A DNA stretch of 64,000 bases from Anthostomella pinea (Eukaryota; Ascomycota; Sordariomycetes; Xylariales; Xylariaceae), in NCBI GenBank assembly GCA_963556695.1, contig CAUWAG010000020.1, forward strand, positions 62,001-126,000, given 5' to 3'. Positions 1 through 11,679 of the stretch are shown in pieces; position 1 is the first letter of the stretch; every line of letters starts with the position of its first letter. The notes beneath the pieces were generated by a model. The model ran no database searches. It had not been told where the DNA came from and saw only the letters and a list, made by a program, of their open reading frames with translations. The position numbers and the translations under genes were made by a program.

Positions 1-2687
1 GTTGCCGAGACGGTCTACGACATTACCCCCGCGTCTACCAAAAAGCCCTCAATCGAATAATAATGATTATCCCGATCATACTCATATGCCCACCAATGGG
101 TTCGACAACCACATTGAGTCATTCGTACCCGGTTTCGAGCTGGCATATGCGGGGCGTCTTTCAAGAATCGCCACTTCCTGAACGGTCATTCACGCGAGTT
201 GGCACAGCGTGGAGGGAGTTGCAAAGTTGTCAGCCAGATGGGGCAACGAATGGGCGTGCAGGGCCACCTCGCAAATTTCCGAGTAATGGTAAAAAGGGGG
301 GTGGTATCGCTGACTGATCAGTTGGCGGACACCGATCCTGAAAGCCGTCGTGACCACCTTATCAGTCTGCCAGCCTACATGTGCTGTCCAGCCTCACAGG
401 TTGACAATTCCTGCTCAGGCGACTCTATAACCAAACTAGAAGGAACGGTGGCCACCATCACGAGCAGTCTCACTGGTCAGGCCACAAGCCACCAACATGT
501 CACATAGTACGAATTCACCGCTCGTATGAATGACACACCATCCACATCCCACGGCCATACGCGGGTTTCCAGGGGCGAGGACGGTCCAAATGGAAGAGCG
601 TGCAGTTGCGCCACTGGGAACGTGTTCTGCAGCCCTCCCAAGCCTGCTGGGTTTTCGCGAATATCAGACAGGGAGGGTTTCGATCTTGGCTTTCGCATCT
701 ACTGGTCAGCTTCGCCTGCACTACTAGATCCTGACAGTCGACAGATGGCGGAAGACTTCGTCAATTCCCAGCCGTGCGGCTGTCTCCTGGCTAAGGTAGG
801 TAGGTATCTTCCCCGCGCTCCGTCATGACACCGCACTGAAAATCCCGAATGCCAAGCAACGACAACCAGCTCGTACCGGATTGGAGCTGCTCCCCGGTTC
901 TGATTACCAACTTCCAGATGACATCCCTATTCGTTCATTCGTAACCCGCCATTCGCCGTTCGCCTGCCTAACTTTAGACACGAAGCCACCCGAAGAAGCG
1001 AGCACGAATCCCGCCCAGCAGCCGACACGACACGAAACGCAAAGAAAAAGTCAGCCCGTGATCCTACCAATCCGCAATAGCAAGCTAGCAGGCTGAGCTT
1101 GTTACCAACTGCATTCTCGGCGCGCGGTAGTACGTCTGCTACTGTAAGCCAGATAGCCTCAAGGAGTCAAGGACAAGAGCCCGATCTCCAACTGAGAGAC
1201 TAGGCATCGAAATGCCATAGTCCGGCCGATCACCTGCAGAACGAACGTGGGGGGCTTACACTAACATTACCATCATCAGCCTACCAGAGGTTCATCCTGC
1301 TTCTGAGGAGCAGTGATGAGCGTTATGTCAGATCGATCGGCGGCCAGCCACTGACGGAGACGCGATGACGCTACGTCCTTCCCCGTCCGGCGTGTCTGCC
1401 CACACTGTGCCTCTAGTTTTTCCATTTCGATGGTTTTGGCTTCTGTCATATGCCACCGAGGCGGATCGTATCGTGTCCTGTCGGGCCTTGATGGTGTAAT
1501 GTCGCTAGTGAACGTTCCTCATGACCAACACCAATGTTGAGAGGAACAATCCATCCAGGTCCGGTAATGGGTATGATGCAATGATGCAATGATGCAATGG
1601 GACCCAAGCGATTGGGGAGTGCGTCCTGTTGGCCGTCGCCCGTCGGCCGCGGCGGCCTTCAAATGTTCCTCATTGCTCTCTTGGCAGTATCAGCCACCAC
1701 CGCGACTGACTCGAATCGGTTAGAACTAGCAACGCCACGATGCCCTCCCAAACTGAGTACCCCATATAGATCGGTGCGTGGTATGTTGGTGGATGATCGG
1801 TTGGCTTGTCTGTTATATCCTGTCCCTTAACCTACTAGTACAGCCAAGTTGGATGTGCTGATCGTGGAGTCCATGCCTTCGATGAGGCAGCTCTGCCATA
1901 CCCACACTAATGCTAGAGCGACACTGTGGTCATCCGCGCGAAGCCGCAGTGAAATGGGAACCACAAGCCAGATACATGTAGCTTCACTACGCGTTCCACG
2001 AGCTTCTGCAGATAGGAACAACTTGACTATCTTCTCAAATAAAGGTGATCAGGTAGGCGCCACATGTGGCTTTGGAACGCGGCAGGCGGCTAAGAAATCA
2101 TGTACAAGCTCGGAGTTGTCGTCATGGTGTTCGTGGAAGAGCCTCCGGGATAACCTGAGGTCGAATGCCTTCTCTCAGCGAAGCCTCCTAGTCTTAGACA
2201 GGGTAAGATAGCTCTTTGTGTATACTTACATCGCTTCGACCGTATCCAAGATCTCCCTATGTGGCAATTCTAGTCTTCCTTATCCCAAACCACGAAGTCA
2301 TCTTGTACTTAGATTACCAGAACACTACAGAACAGCTTAGGGTCTATCTGAGGAGTCTCTTATCATGGTTTGCAGCTAGATAATCGCAAGCCTTGTGGGT
2401 TGCGTTCTTGGTACCCTCAAATGGCTCTGTTTAGGTGGTTAAGACGGTTGTCATGTTGTGTTCATCGAACAAACTCGCACCAACATGCCCACCTACCATT
2501 CCTTTATACCCAGTTATTGCTGTGATAGATAGACTTATGGAACTGTATCGCTGGATGTATCGCATATTATGTTATAAGGGTTTGGACACAAGACGCTGCC
2601 ATCATGTATATGGGATAGCTCAGCGGTTCTCAAGATATACGTAATGTTGCCACGAAACAATAGTTTTCTACATATACACACAATAGA
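1..2687. other. gene-poor region, no recognisable gene
   Basis: Open frames here are short (at most about 120 codons), lack family motifs and do not join through convincing intron signals. Composition is similar to other intergenic parts of the window. The only local structure I see is a small tandem octamer at 1573-1596. Confidence 0.6.
1573..1596. repeat. tandem octamer ATGATGCA x3
   Basis: Three perfect head-to-tail copies of ATGATGCA, followed by ATGG. A simple microsatellite; no gene is attached to it. Confidence 0.8.
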
Positions 2688-3421
2688 TCAAGTCAATATA
2701 TAATCTTTCAAGCCACCCAATTCTTGATTAATCCTGCTGGATCCGTGTCCAAAATCCGAAAGCAACGACTCGTCAACGAGAACATAGGCCGTACACATAA
2801 TCATGAACTCAGATGAGCAAAAGCACCCATGTTCAGCTTCTTCGGTGCTTGCCTGTTCTGCTGCTCGCCGAACCTGGCTGCTGGGGGGGCCTTGGGGCTT
2901 TTCCCTGGGAGACAGTTCGAAATGGCGTCCGTCCTGTTTCAGGGCTTTCCCAATGTCTTCACCGCGCCGGCCGTAGCGCTGGGCGAAGTATTGACTGTTG
3001 CCTCCTTTCACCAGCCCGTCTTGCTCGAGACGTCCCAAAGCTCCACCCACAAAGTTCTGGCAGTTGGTCTGGCGGCTGATCCGGGGGATGTTCTTGTCAT
3101 CGCTTGCGTAGCTCCTGATCGATGCCTGCGCCCTGGCCGCTTCGCCGCTGGAGAGCTTTCCGACGACGGTGCTGCCGTATAAGGATGGAGATGCGTAGTC
3201 TTGTTGTCCCTCGTGGTAGTAGAACTTGTCTTGATCACGGCGGACATCGCTCCGGACGTGATGGACCCTCCCGTCTGGGCTCCTTTGGGCCGCATGTAAG
3301 TAGCCCAGTGGCCATTCCATCTGCTGTAGAAATTGACTGATAGCTCGTGATCTCTGTCGCTGCCGCCCGCACTCTTAGTGCTGTCGCTGCTGTTCGATCG
3401 CGAAGGAGGAGAAGATGGCAT
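2688..3421 (-). CDS. unnamed NCQN-motif protein, paralogue of the gene at 5589, with an apparent frame break
   Basis: I do not recognise a named function. From the ATG at 3421 the frame encodes a Ser-rich start and the motif GHWATYMRP. The coherent protein then continues in another frame from about 3270, with RSYASDDKNIPRIS, the motif NCQNFVGGALGRLEQDGLV and YFAQRYGRRGEDIG. No GT-AG intron separates the two halves. One extra G in the run at about 3263-3272 would join them, so this is either a pseudogene lesion or a sequence error. The gene at 5589-6403 has the same order (GHVAIAVHR, then NCHNWAAGAVASLETAGLA), so the two are diverged paralogues. They flank a kinase-fold gene. A His-then-Cys order with NCxN recalls circularly permuted papain-like folds (inference). 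The C-terminal 40 residues after EEAEHGCFCSS may be misjoined. Confidence 0.5.
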
Positions 3422-4193
3422 AGTGAACGCAGAATTCAAGACAGGTAACGGAATTTGGGCTGAGGCTGAGAATACTTGGATAGATATGCGGGAGCTGTGT
3501 AGTGTATGCCTGACTAGAAGATAGTATCAATGTGACTGAAGAGTGTCGTACAAGCCGTGGTCTCATATTTATAGATGAGTTGAATCATCGACATATCGTA
3601 TGTTTACGCGCCTGGAAAGCGCCCCTGAACGCTTCGGGCTCCCCTGAGAGGACCATAAGCGCGGCGCCATTGCGAGTATGCACCGCATCTTTGTGCTTGG
3701 ACAACTTGAGCGACACATGATGTTGATTCCGCCGGTATGTGAAACGCAGCGCGCCTAACAACTGGTGATGAGCGTTTTCTTGTGTGACCTTCTAGAGAGC
3801 CTATCGACCCTTTGAGCCGACCAGACGCGCGCGGATGCGGAGGTGGGTACTGTAACGGCGAAGCTGGCCAAGCATTGGTTGGAGGCCAGAGTCTGGCGAT
3901 CCAAGCCCAGGGAAATGCAAAGCGCTCTGGGCTTGATACATGGCTAGTAGTATCAAACGGTACACTTTGATCAACTCTCTCTGGCATCCCGAGGCGAAGC
4001 CTGGGGTCGCCGTGCTAGGTCGAGATTTGACCGTCAAACCTGGAAGCCTGTTACGGTGTCGAGTGTCACGTGTAGATTAGATACCTTGATCACGATTGAA
4101 CCCGCGTGGCACCTCTCGTCGTTGTGTTCTCCAGTTTGTAATCATTTGCCCACCACCGAGAACCAAGGTCTCAGCACTCCCTCGAAAGTAATC
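3422..4193. other. intergenic, between NCQN gene and kinase-fold gene
   Basis: Divergent promoter region between the minus-strand NCQN gene and the plus-strand kinase-fold gene. The frame of the kinase gene is open upstream of 4194 but contains no earlier ATG. I see no other feature. Confidence 0.5.
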
Positions 4194-5243
4194 ATGGAGC
4201 AACAGGAAACACCGGAACCAGGTGTCAGTCGCCGTCCGGGAGTTTTGGAGCGCACCTCGGCATCAACGATGGAGCAGCAAGAACAAACGAAAGCAACCGC
4301 CACTCGTCCTGCAACAACTTCAGAACACACTTCCAACTCAACAACTATGGAGGAATCGAATCTAGCGGATGCAGGTTCCGAGAAACGGGAAAAGCCTCTA
4401 CTGATAACCTCAAGTTTGCTTGGGCTCCCTCCTTACGTTCTCGATCCAGAAGATCTCCCAGCATCATTCAACCCGTTTCCCGGCAAGGAGGGCAGCCAAT
4501 TTCGCCAGATCGAGGAAGATATGCTGGTCAAATACGGAACTCATGTCTCCCTAGCTGAAGCCGAAGCTATGGAATATGTACGTCGGCACACTTCCGTCGA
4601 ATGCCCAACAGTTCACGGCGCATATGTACTTGACGGCTGTGGATATATCATCATGTCTTTCGAACATGGCAAGCTGTTGCCCGAGTTCTGGCAAAAGGCT
4701 TCGGAGCAAGAGAAAGAGGCAGTCATCGCTAAGTTGCAGCAATACTTCAGCGAATTGCGTAGCCTCAAAAGCGACTACGTGGGTGGGTTCAATCGCAGCC
4801 CTTCGGTTATGGGCGAGTTTGAGTGGGATTTCCACAAGACCGACCACAAGTATGGGCCTTATCCCGACGAACATGGATTCAACGAAGGCATTGTAGATGC
4901 TCTGTCGCGATCTAGCCCGTCACCCGAAAACACGGATCCCGAGTCCCCAGGGTACAACAACATGTATGCTCTCCGGCAACTAGTTCACTCTCTTCGCAAC
5001 CACGAGATTGTCTTCACGCACGGCGACTTGAACGCCGGAAACATTCTCATACGGGATGATCTGACCGTGGTTATCTTGGACTGGTACACGGCAGGCTTCT
5101 ATCCTGCTTACTGGGAATGGTACAAGGCCACCTGGCACGGCGTGTTCACGCCCAGTTTCATACGACAGCTCGAGCGGTTTGTCCCACCGTACTGGATCGA
5201 GGCCGAAATCATGAATCAGATATACAGCAAGATCCTTGGATAG
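4194..5243 (+). CDS. aminoglycoside phosphotransferase (APH)-fold kinase-like protein
   Basis: Predicted 349-residue member of the APH/choline-kinase-like phosphotransferase superfamily common in fungi; the substrate is unknown. The first 95 or so residues are low-complexity and rich in Gln, Thr and Glu. The kinase fold follows. The catalytic loop VFTHGDLNAGNILIRDD (Brenner motif, catalytic Asp in HGD and metal-binding Asn) lies near residue 275. The metal-binding VVILDWYTAGFYP follows about 15 residues later, then the usual aromatic tail WEWYKATW. The ATG at 4194 is the first in frame; the open frame extends upstream only through non-ATG codons. No intron is needed. It lies between two paralogous NCxN genes: 2688-3421 is divergent, and 5589-6403 is co-directional and starts 345 bp downstream. 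Such genes are rarely true antibiotic-resistance enzymes in fungi. Confidence 0.85.
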   Translation: MEQQETPEPGVSRRPGVLERTSASTMEQQEQTKATATRPATTSEHTSNSTTMEESNLADAGSEKREKPLLITSSLLGLPPYVLDPEDLPASFNPFPGKEGSQFRQIEEDMLVKYGTHVSLAEAEAMEYVRRHTSVECPTVHGAYVLDGCGYIIMSFEHGKLLPEFWQKASEQEKEAVIAKLQQYFSELRSLKSDYVGGFNRSPSVMGEFEWDFHKTDHKYGPYPDEHGFNEGIVDALSRSSPSPENTDPESPGYNNMYALRQLVHSLRNHEIVFTHGDLNAGNILIRDDLTVVILDWYTAGFYPAYWEWYKATWHGVFTPSFIRQLERFVPPYWIEAEIMNQIYSKILG

Positions 5244-5588
5244 GCATTTCGCCCAAGCTCCCCGTTTACCGCGAAGTAGCTAAGCATTCCGGCACTCATT
5301 ACTCACGGCCTATGGGTAGGAACATCCCTGAGCGCTTACTTACTTGCCTATGGGACCCGAACATGAGACTGAGGTTCCGTAAGCGCGGGCCCGCCGCCGA
5401 AGCGCTTTGCCCCGAACCCCACAATATTGACCCTGTCCGATAGTCATACTTGAACAGCCCAAGCCCGTGACAGCATTTCCTCCAGAAGATTGATTGTCGT
5501 ATTCTTCACCAAACTGCCTCTTCTCGTTTCGGACTACATACCTCACAGTACATGAGGATCAGAGAGAAAACTTCTCGGGCAATCTACC

Positions 5589-6403
5589 ATGACCACCGAG
5601 ACCTACGACACCGCGGCAGGTCAGTACACAGTTTCGGTAGTACTTTGGGGTGGTGACAAGCCCATCGACGATCCCAGCGGCCATGTTGCCATCGCCGTCC
5701 ACCGCAGCGCTTCTCAGCCCGCAACATGCCACCTGCACCACGCGCGCTGTCCGGACCAAGTACGCTTCGTTTGGTACGCAGGAAGACATCCGTCTTACAA
5801 CACCATGTATCTTTGTACCTCTCGTGCCTTTACTGATATCTCGTAGTAGGTGATTCTCCCGGGCACTACCCACACCTCCCTCTATCAGATTTTATGGAGG
5901 TTAATGCGGTATCTTTTCTTACACCAGACGAGTCACGCCCAGAGCAGTGCTTTGACGCCGACCCAGCGCCTCGCGGGCGGTGCAATCTACGTACCGACCT
6001 GACCTTGGAAGACGCCCACGTCGCGAACGCGGTGCTGGCCCGCTTCGGCGCCGACGAGACCCAGCTGCCGTACTTCGGCGACGGCAACTGCCACAACTGG
6101 GCAGCGGGCGCCGTGGCTTCGTTGGAGACGGCCGGGCTGGCGGCACCCGGCGACGGGGAGCGATGGGCTGCTATGATAGGGAAGGGTCCTCTGGCTATGG
6201 AGAGGGGATGGACCGAGGACGCGGGCAGGCAGTGGGTGCCTTGCGAGAAGTTCCTCAAGCAGGTCCGGCCTGGGGTTGTAGATGCGAAGTGGGGTGATGC
6301 TGATGGCAAGGGGGACAGCGCCTTAGTAGGAGGAGCTGAGAGTCGTGGTTTCAAGAACCGCGCTCGGGGTCTAGAAAAGCTGTTAGGTGGAAAGCAAGGG
6401 TGA
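5589..6403 (+). CDS. unnamed NCHN-motif protein, paralogue of the gene at 2688
   Basis: Two-exon gene. Exon 1 starts at the ATG at 5589 and encodes YTVSVVLWGGDKPIDDPSG, then the motif GHVAIAVHR and QVRFVWYAGRHP. Exon 2 holds RPEQCFDADPAPRGRC, LTLEDAHVANAVLARFG, the motif NCHNWAAGAVASLETAGLA and WVPCEKFLKQVRPG, ending at TGA 6401-6403. The splice sites are my best phase-consistent guess: donor near 5824 and acceptor ACACCAG ending at 5927, giving about 236 residues. The donor GTGCCT is weak. The paralogue at 2688-3421 shares motif order and spacing. No named domain is certain; the arrangement reminds me of unclassified fungal DUF families with a HW...C core (DUF7770 is one I would test). A catalytic His/Cys pair is an inference. 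Exon 2 is markedly GC-rich. Confidence 0.6.
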
Positions 6404-6992
6404 CTTAAAGGCAAAACCGGCAGGTATGTGGACGAGCATGGCTGAAACAAACGAAACATTCCTATGACTTGCGATGTCGTGTTAATATTATAAATACAAC
6501 CACACGTCTCCAGATCTCGCGAAGTATTTGACAGGCTTACTTAGCTGCTGATGCCGTGCTACCCTTTTCTCCCATTTCCTTTTGTCAACAGTGTTGTAAC
6601 GCTCTGACTCTCGCGATAAGCTCACGGTGCAGCGCATGCATAGATGAACTGTGTCTCCATGTATTGATTTGAAAATGGGAGCGTCAAGTCAAAACGACTG
6701 GGATGCGGGATCTCACCCTCCGTCTTGTGGTCGGGCGTGGAGACTTGTGAAGCCGAAAGCGGCAAAACCAAGCTGGCCGAGGATGTACAGCAATTGCGGA
6801 AGGCTTTCATAATTCCCTGCGAGGCTCCAATCCATCAAGCTGACTTAGACTTCACGGCAACACGTATGAGTAAACACAAGTAACTCCATGTTGGTATGAA
6901 CCCTAGCTGTGACTACAGTAGTACCTTGAGTGGGCGGATGGTTTGAGCACACCCCAAGATACAACCTCTAACCGTCCTTCTGAGTCTCCTCT
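6404..6992. other. intergenic, convergent 3' ends
   Basis: Lies between the 3' ends of the NCHN gene (plus) and the P450 pseudogene (minus). No coding or structural signal recognised. Confidence 0.5.
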
Positions 6993-8735
6993 CTACTGGC
7001 TTTGGCTCATTCTCACTCCCAACTCCTTGCAAGCATCCCCGCGCGGGCGAAACACCACGTACGGCCCGTCATGCGCGGCACTGAAGACGTCACGTAGTTG
7101 GTATTCTTCGCGACGTCCTCTCCCGTCCATCTTGCCACGTATGCCGACACCGGTCACGTCGCCCGGCGCCGTCTGGAAATCAAAGTACCACAGTGTCTTG
7201 GCTGCCACCAAACTAGATTCAAGATAAGCCATGGGCTTTCCAGCACAACCTCTCGCCCCGGCCGAGAACGTCGCAAATGCGGCGTGCATGGTCTGCAGTT
7301 CGCTGCTGTCCTCGACCAGCCAGCGTTCCGAGCGGAAGTCGAAGGGCTCAGGGAAATAATCCTCATTGTGGTGGAGTGTGTATATGTTCACGCCAACCTG
7401 GGTACCGCGCGGGATAACGTGCCTGTCGACTATCAAGGGACCCTTCGCCTCTTCATCTTTAGCGAGTTCGCGCCATAAAGTCCCTGATATTGGCGAGGAC
7501 ATGCGCAAAGTCGCGTCGATATAAGCACGGAGATACCGGCAGTCCGAGAGCATCGGGCCACCTTGGATCTCTGCAGCATGCGTAAACGTACCGCGGACTT
7601 CTTCAGACACTTGGCGGTAGGCTACCGGATTGTGTGATGGATAGAAGAATAGCGCACTTAGCGCAGTTGCTGTAGTATCCCCTCCTGCTCCCTGAGTCGT
7701 CAGTACAGCTGTTCATGAACATGGTAGAAGTGTATTTCGCGGCTGCTAAACTGCCGGGAAAAAGAACACGGCCTCGGACCACAGCTTGCTGAGCAGGATG
7801 TTGTCCGGCCCATCGGCATCGATATAATCGGCCACAGAGGAATAGAGGTCGTTTTTGGCATGTCTGTCCATACTCAGTCGCGTGCTGATCATGTGTTCCA
7901 ATACGCGCAGGTATCCCAGCCTGCGGGAACGGGAAAGGAGATGCAACGTCGAGTCGAACAGACGTTCTTTAGGAATGGCAGCTGCATGAAGGAGTTGGCC
8001 CGGTAGTTTCCCATTGCAATGCCGTCGATGATGAAGCGGTATGTCGGGTCCGTCTGCGTGTCAAGAGCAAAGCCAAAGGCCAGATGACCGACAATGTCGA
8101 GCCCAAGCCGTTTGCAGGCCTGTGTCATGTTGACCGGGGAGGAGTCTCGAGACTACTCGTACAACCTTTTTACAAACACGTCTATTTGTTCATGCATGAT
8201 GGGCCCGAACATGCGCATTGCACGCTTCGTGACGGCTCGGCCAACAAGCCGCCGCTTGGAAGCATGTCTTTTCCTGTCAACAGCGTTGAAGATGCTATCA
8301 ATACCATTAGCCTGGACGGTGAGTAGATAGATATGGGATTTCGTGGTTCTCTCGTTGCTGTAGATATCTGATGCCGTTAGCGACAGCTTGTAATGGAGCC
8401 GCAATGGCTTACCTTGCAGAGCTTGGACAGAGTTGAATACCAGCCTGTTCGGACCGTGCTTCATGACACGACCATACTTCTTGTGATCTTGGTATGTGGT
8501 CAAGTGGAGATGCATCGACAGCGCGTGAAAGCCGCCATACCAGTCGGTGAACTTGGCGACCAGCGGCCCCGGGTAACGCCTCAGTGGGTGGAGCAGGATA
8601 CGGTGGCCGATGACGAGGAGATACTTGGATGTGTTAGTGGACAGTGGACGTGAACGGAGATTGCGGTGTACGCACATATGACCCGAGTATGAGCACAGCA
8701 TATCTTGCCGCGGCGAAACCGGTATCCAGGACCAT
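6993..8735 (-). pseudogene. cytochrome P450 monooxygenase, disrupted
   Basis: Fungal class II P450 reconstructed from several exons. The ATG at 8735 starts a hydrophobic anchor, then HPLRRYPGPLVAKFTDWYGG (proline hinge), DRKRHASKRRLV (C helix), the I-helix AGGDTTATA, FPEPFDFRSERWL (PERF region) and the heme loop FSAGARGCAGKPMAY with the Cys ligand; it stops at 6993. Introns with good signals lie near 8690-8640, 8410-8365 and 7740-7695. Three lesions are visible. There is an in-frame TAG at 8153-8155 (expected CAG). One base is missing near 7957-7963, where LPFLKNV changes frame. The K-helix reads IDATLR, so the Glu of the near-invariant ExxR is Ala (GCG at 7512-7514). The heme-binding Cys is intact. 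The family resembles broad fungal benzoate- or secondary-metabolism-type P450s; the substrate cannot be told. Confidence 0.85.
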
Positions 8736-10004
8736 ATTGGCGATCGAGAGAGCACTTGCCGTGGTGGCTAGAACGCTGAACACAATTGACCTGAGCCACG
8801 TCCACTACACTGAGATGAAAGGGTTCTCGGGTTGGATGATTGGGGCGTCAAGAAGACGGGCAGGGCAGTCTTGTACGAGGTGACAGCCTGGGGGTTGCAT
8901 TCCATGCTTGAATACAGCCAACACCAACAAGTGTTCCCATGCACCTACCCCTGCCACACCCAGTTCCAACGTTGACAAAATAGTAAATACCACTGCCAAG
9001 TCCCACCCCTTTAGAGGCGTGTGTCTAGGTTTTCCGACAACTGGCAGCCCGCTCAAAGGGGTGATCATCAAGTCATCACCAAATCAATTTCAAACAAGAC
9101 GACTTCGTGCCATCCAGCGTGTGTACTACCTCAGAGCGCCAGCGTCAACCTCGCTGCCGCGGACGTGCCTCCCCTGATCAAGTACCTACCTGGTTCCCAA
9201 CTACCGTCCAATCCGACTGGGTATGTGACAGACTATGTGTTCATCTGGTGCTACTAGAACACCGTCTCTCGAAGGGGCACAAACCTCTGCTGCTGAACGT
9301 AATTGCGCGGACAGACTTACGAGCACCGGCGCCCGACACGCTGTAGAGCTGGAACTGCTCATTGGATTCGTCACGTCAGATTGTACCCAGGTAAGCCAAA
9401 CTCAAGATGTGGTATGTCAATCAGTCAATTGCTCCCTACCTAAGAGGTGAACCCTTGAAAATCAAAGAGACGCAGTCTAGGGCTACGGTATGTAAGCTAC
9501 ACCGCCAGTGAAGAACCAACGCCGGCCACATAGCGACTAGCCAGTCGTCTAATGACGGGTATCCGTCGCGAAGCAAGCCCTTGACCCTTTCCTGGCCAAT
9601 AACGCCGTAACCACATACTCAAACAATACAATTTTTGAGACGCGGTTCGAGTTTCCACGCCATCTATTCACCAGTCCGAACTCCCTGAGGGGAACCCAGG
9701 GGTATCAATGATCGGAAAGAGGTAACTCCATCTCGCATTGAAGTCGCATATTGTACAGAGAACGTGTCATCTCTGCTGTCAAGGATGTTCGACGAGAAAC
9801 GGCCAAATGTAGCGAGCCATCGGTGGTTCTCTCAGTTCGGATGATTAGCTGAAGGAGCTATCCCTTCCACTCCCATGCGTGTATGCCTGAGCTTATTCCA
9901 CTTTTGAACAATGTCTTCGCGCACCGCATCCAAATGACAAAAAGCAATTAGTTCCGCAGAACATGGTGCTTCGACTGATTCAAGCCATAAACGCAACCAT
10001 TACA
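8736..10004. other. intergenic, no recognised gene
   Basis: Upstream of the P450 pseudogene and downstream of RSC7. Open frames up to about 90 codons overlap each other in several frames without motifs. Confidence 0.5.
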
Positions 10005-11679
10005 TTAGGCTTTGCTGTAAGGAACAATGGCGGCATCAATGATAGGTGGTCTCCGGTGCGCTGCCTCCTTCTCGGTGCCCCATTTCGACTTCCAAGCGTG
10101 TTCCTTCTCTACAGCTTTGCTGAATGCTTCTCGGCACTCGGGGGGCAAGTCATCCAAAATGTCGCTTGAGACGGCACCAAGTCCTTGGAAGTCAGCCAAG
10201 AAGGCAGGTACTTCGCGCTGCTCATATACAGCGGAGGAGATACCCGTTGGGGGAGTCTCCATGTAGGTGTCGATGATGGTGAAGTTGCGAGGGATCTTTG
10301 GATCCAGAGGCGGAAAGCGAGCACTGTCATTCGAAGTAGTTGAATCTGCGACTTGCTCAATCCTGGCATGCGTGGGTTGCATGATGGATGGATACTGCAT
10401 GGTGTTGGTATGGACATCATAGACACCAGAGAGATTGTGCCGGCGGATGGCGGCAAGATCTGCGTTGAAGCGGCTGCTACCAGTCAGCATACAGTCGGTC
10501 GCATGAATGACTTGTCCACGTGGACGTACCTTGCTTCTCGAGCATGTTCCAGCTGCCAGTTGACGTCCGTCACATTCACTCGTCTCTTCTTCAAGTCCGC
10601 CTTACCGTTCTGGGCTGGGGCAGAGGGGACTCCAGAATGGTAGACGGCACTGGCGCCATGCCATGCGACAAACTGATTCTTGTTGTACTCCTCGCCGTCG
10701 ACATGTCTGTCACTCGGGTCGGCGATTTCTCCTTCTACCACGCCCTCAGCCCTAGCCTTGGCAACCTCGTAATCGTCGATGATCTTCTTGCCGCCCACGA
10801 CAATCAAAGCGCCAAACTCTCGGAAAACCGACCGGGCCGTCACAATTCCGATTGCGCGGCCCTTGTATGAATGAGGGATAATATCGCGCTCGATCATGTC
10901 ACGTTTCTCCTCATCGTCCACGATGATCTTGTAGAGCCGCTTGTGTTTGGTGAAGAATAGGTAGGAATCCCGGAATCCGACACATCGGGCAGGCTCGGTC
11001 GATAACATGTAGAGCCGGTCGCCACGACCAGCAACAGTGAAGGTTCGGCAACGGTACTCGCGACCGTCTTGGAGGTGACCCATCTTGTTTACCTTGGTTT
11101 CTCCCTCGGGGTCCTCTGGCAGCGCAAGCTCATCGTCGACAATGTCCATAACGTTGCCCTCTTTGTCAATGGCTTGCGTTGTAGGCTGGAAAGAAGCACC
11201 CTTGCGGCCGCCTCGGCCTCTCCAACCTCCGCGGCCTCGGCGTCGGGGAGGATCGTTTGGATCGCGATGAGGGAGCTCGAGGGGGAGGCTGTCCCAGTCA
11301 GGTGGTCTGTTCTTGGGCGGGCGACCAAGGCGTCGTCTTCGTATGACCTGTTGTGGCGGCGGAGAGGGTGATTTGGGAAAAGCAGCATCGGAATCCTGGT
11401 GTTCGTCCTGCTCTGCTCCGGAGTCCTCGTTCTCTTGTTCCTCGGGTTCTGGCTGGGGTTCGCCATCAGAGACACCCGCGTCAGGCATGGCCTCATCTTC
11501 AACTTCGTCGAATGTTTGCGGAGTGCTCTCTGAGTAGTAATGACAACATTAGCTATGTGTATCCCCCGGTACGTGGCCAGCTGGGGGCATGTTGGCCCGA
11601 CTCATATTTGAAGCAAAGGCGACTTACCAAGCTTTGCGGCAGCGCGCTTCGCAGCGGCGCGTCCTGGTCGACGAGGCAT
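10005..11679 (-). CDS. chromatin-remodelling complex subunit RSC7/SWP82 family
   Basis: Homologue of yeast Rsc7 (Npl6)/Swp82, a nuclear subunit of the RSC and SWI/SNF ATP-dependent remodelling complexes. Three exons. Exon 1 from the ATG at 11679 encodes MPRRPGRAAAKRAAAKL and ends at a GTAAGT donor. Exon 2 (about 11531-10534) starts ESTPQTFDEVEDEAMPDAG. Exon 3 (about 10485-10005) starts SSRFNADLAAIRRHNLSGVY and ends VPYSKA. The N-terminal third is acidic and then basic, with AT-hook-like LGRPPKNRP and an RGRGGWRGRGG stretch. The conserved RSC7 core is GREYRCRTFTVAGRGDRLYM, ARCVGFRDSYLFFTKH and GALIVVGGKKIIDDYE. It continues with QFVAWHGASAVYHSGVPS and then the NVTDVNWQLEHAREARSS segment spanning the last intron. 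All exon phases agree and no lesion is seen. Confidence 0.9.

Noticed and set aside
4056..4193. Upstream 46-codon extension of the APH-fold gene
   Set aside because: It would begin with GTG; the first ATG is at 4194.
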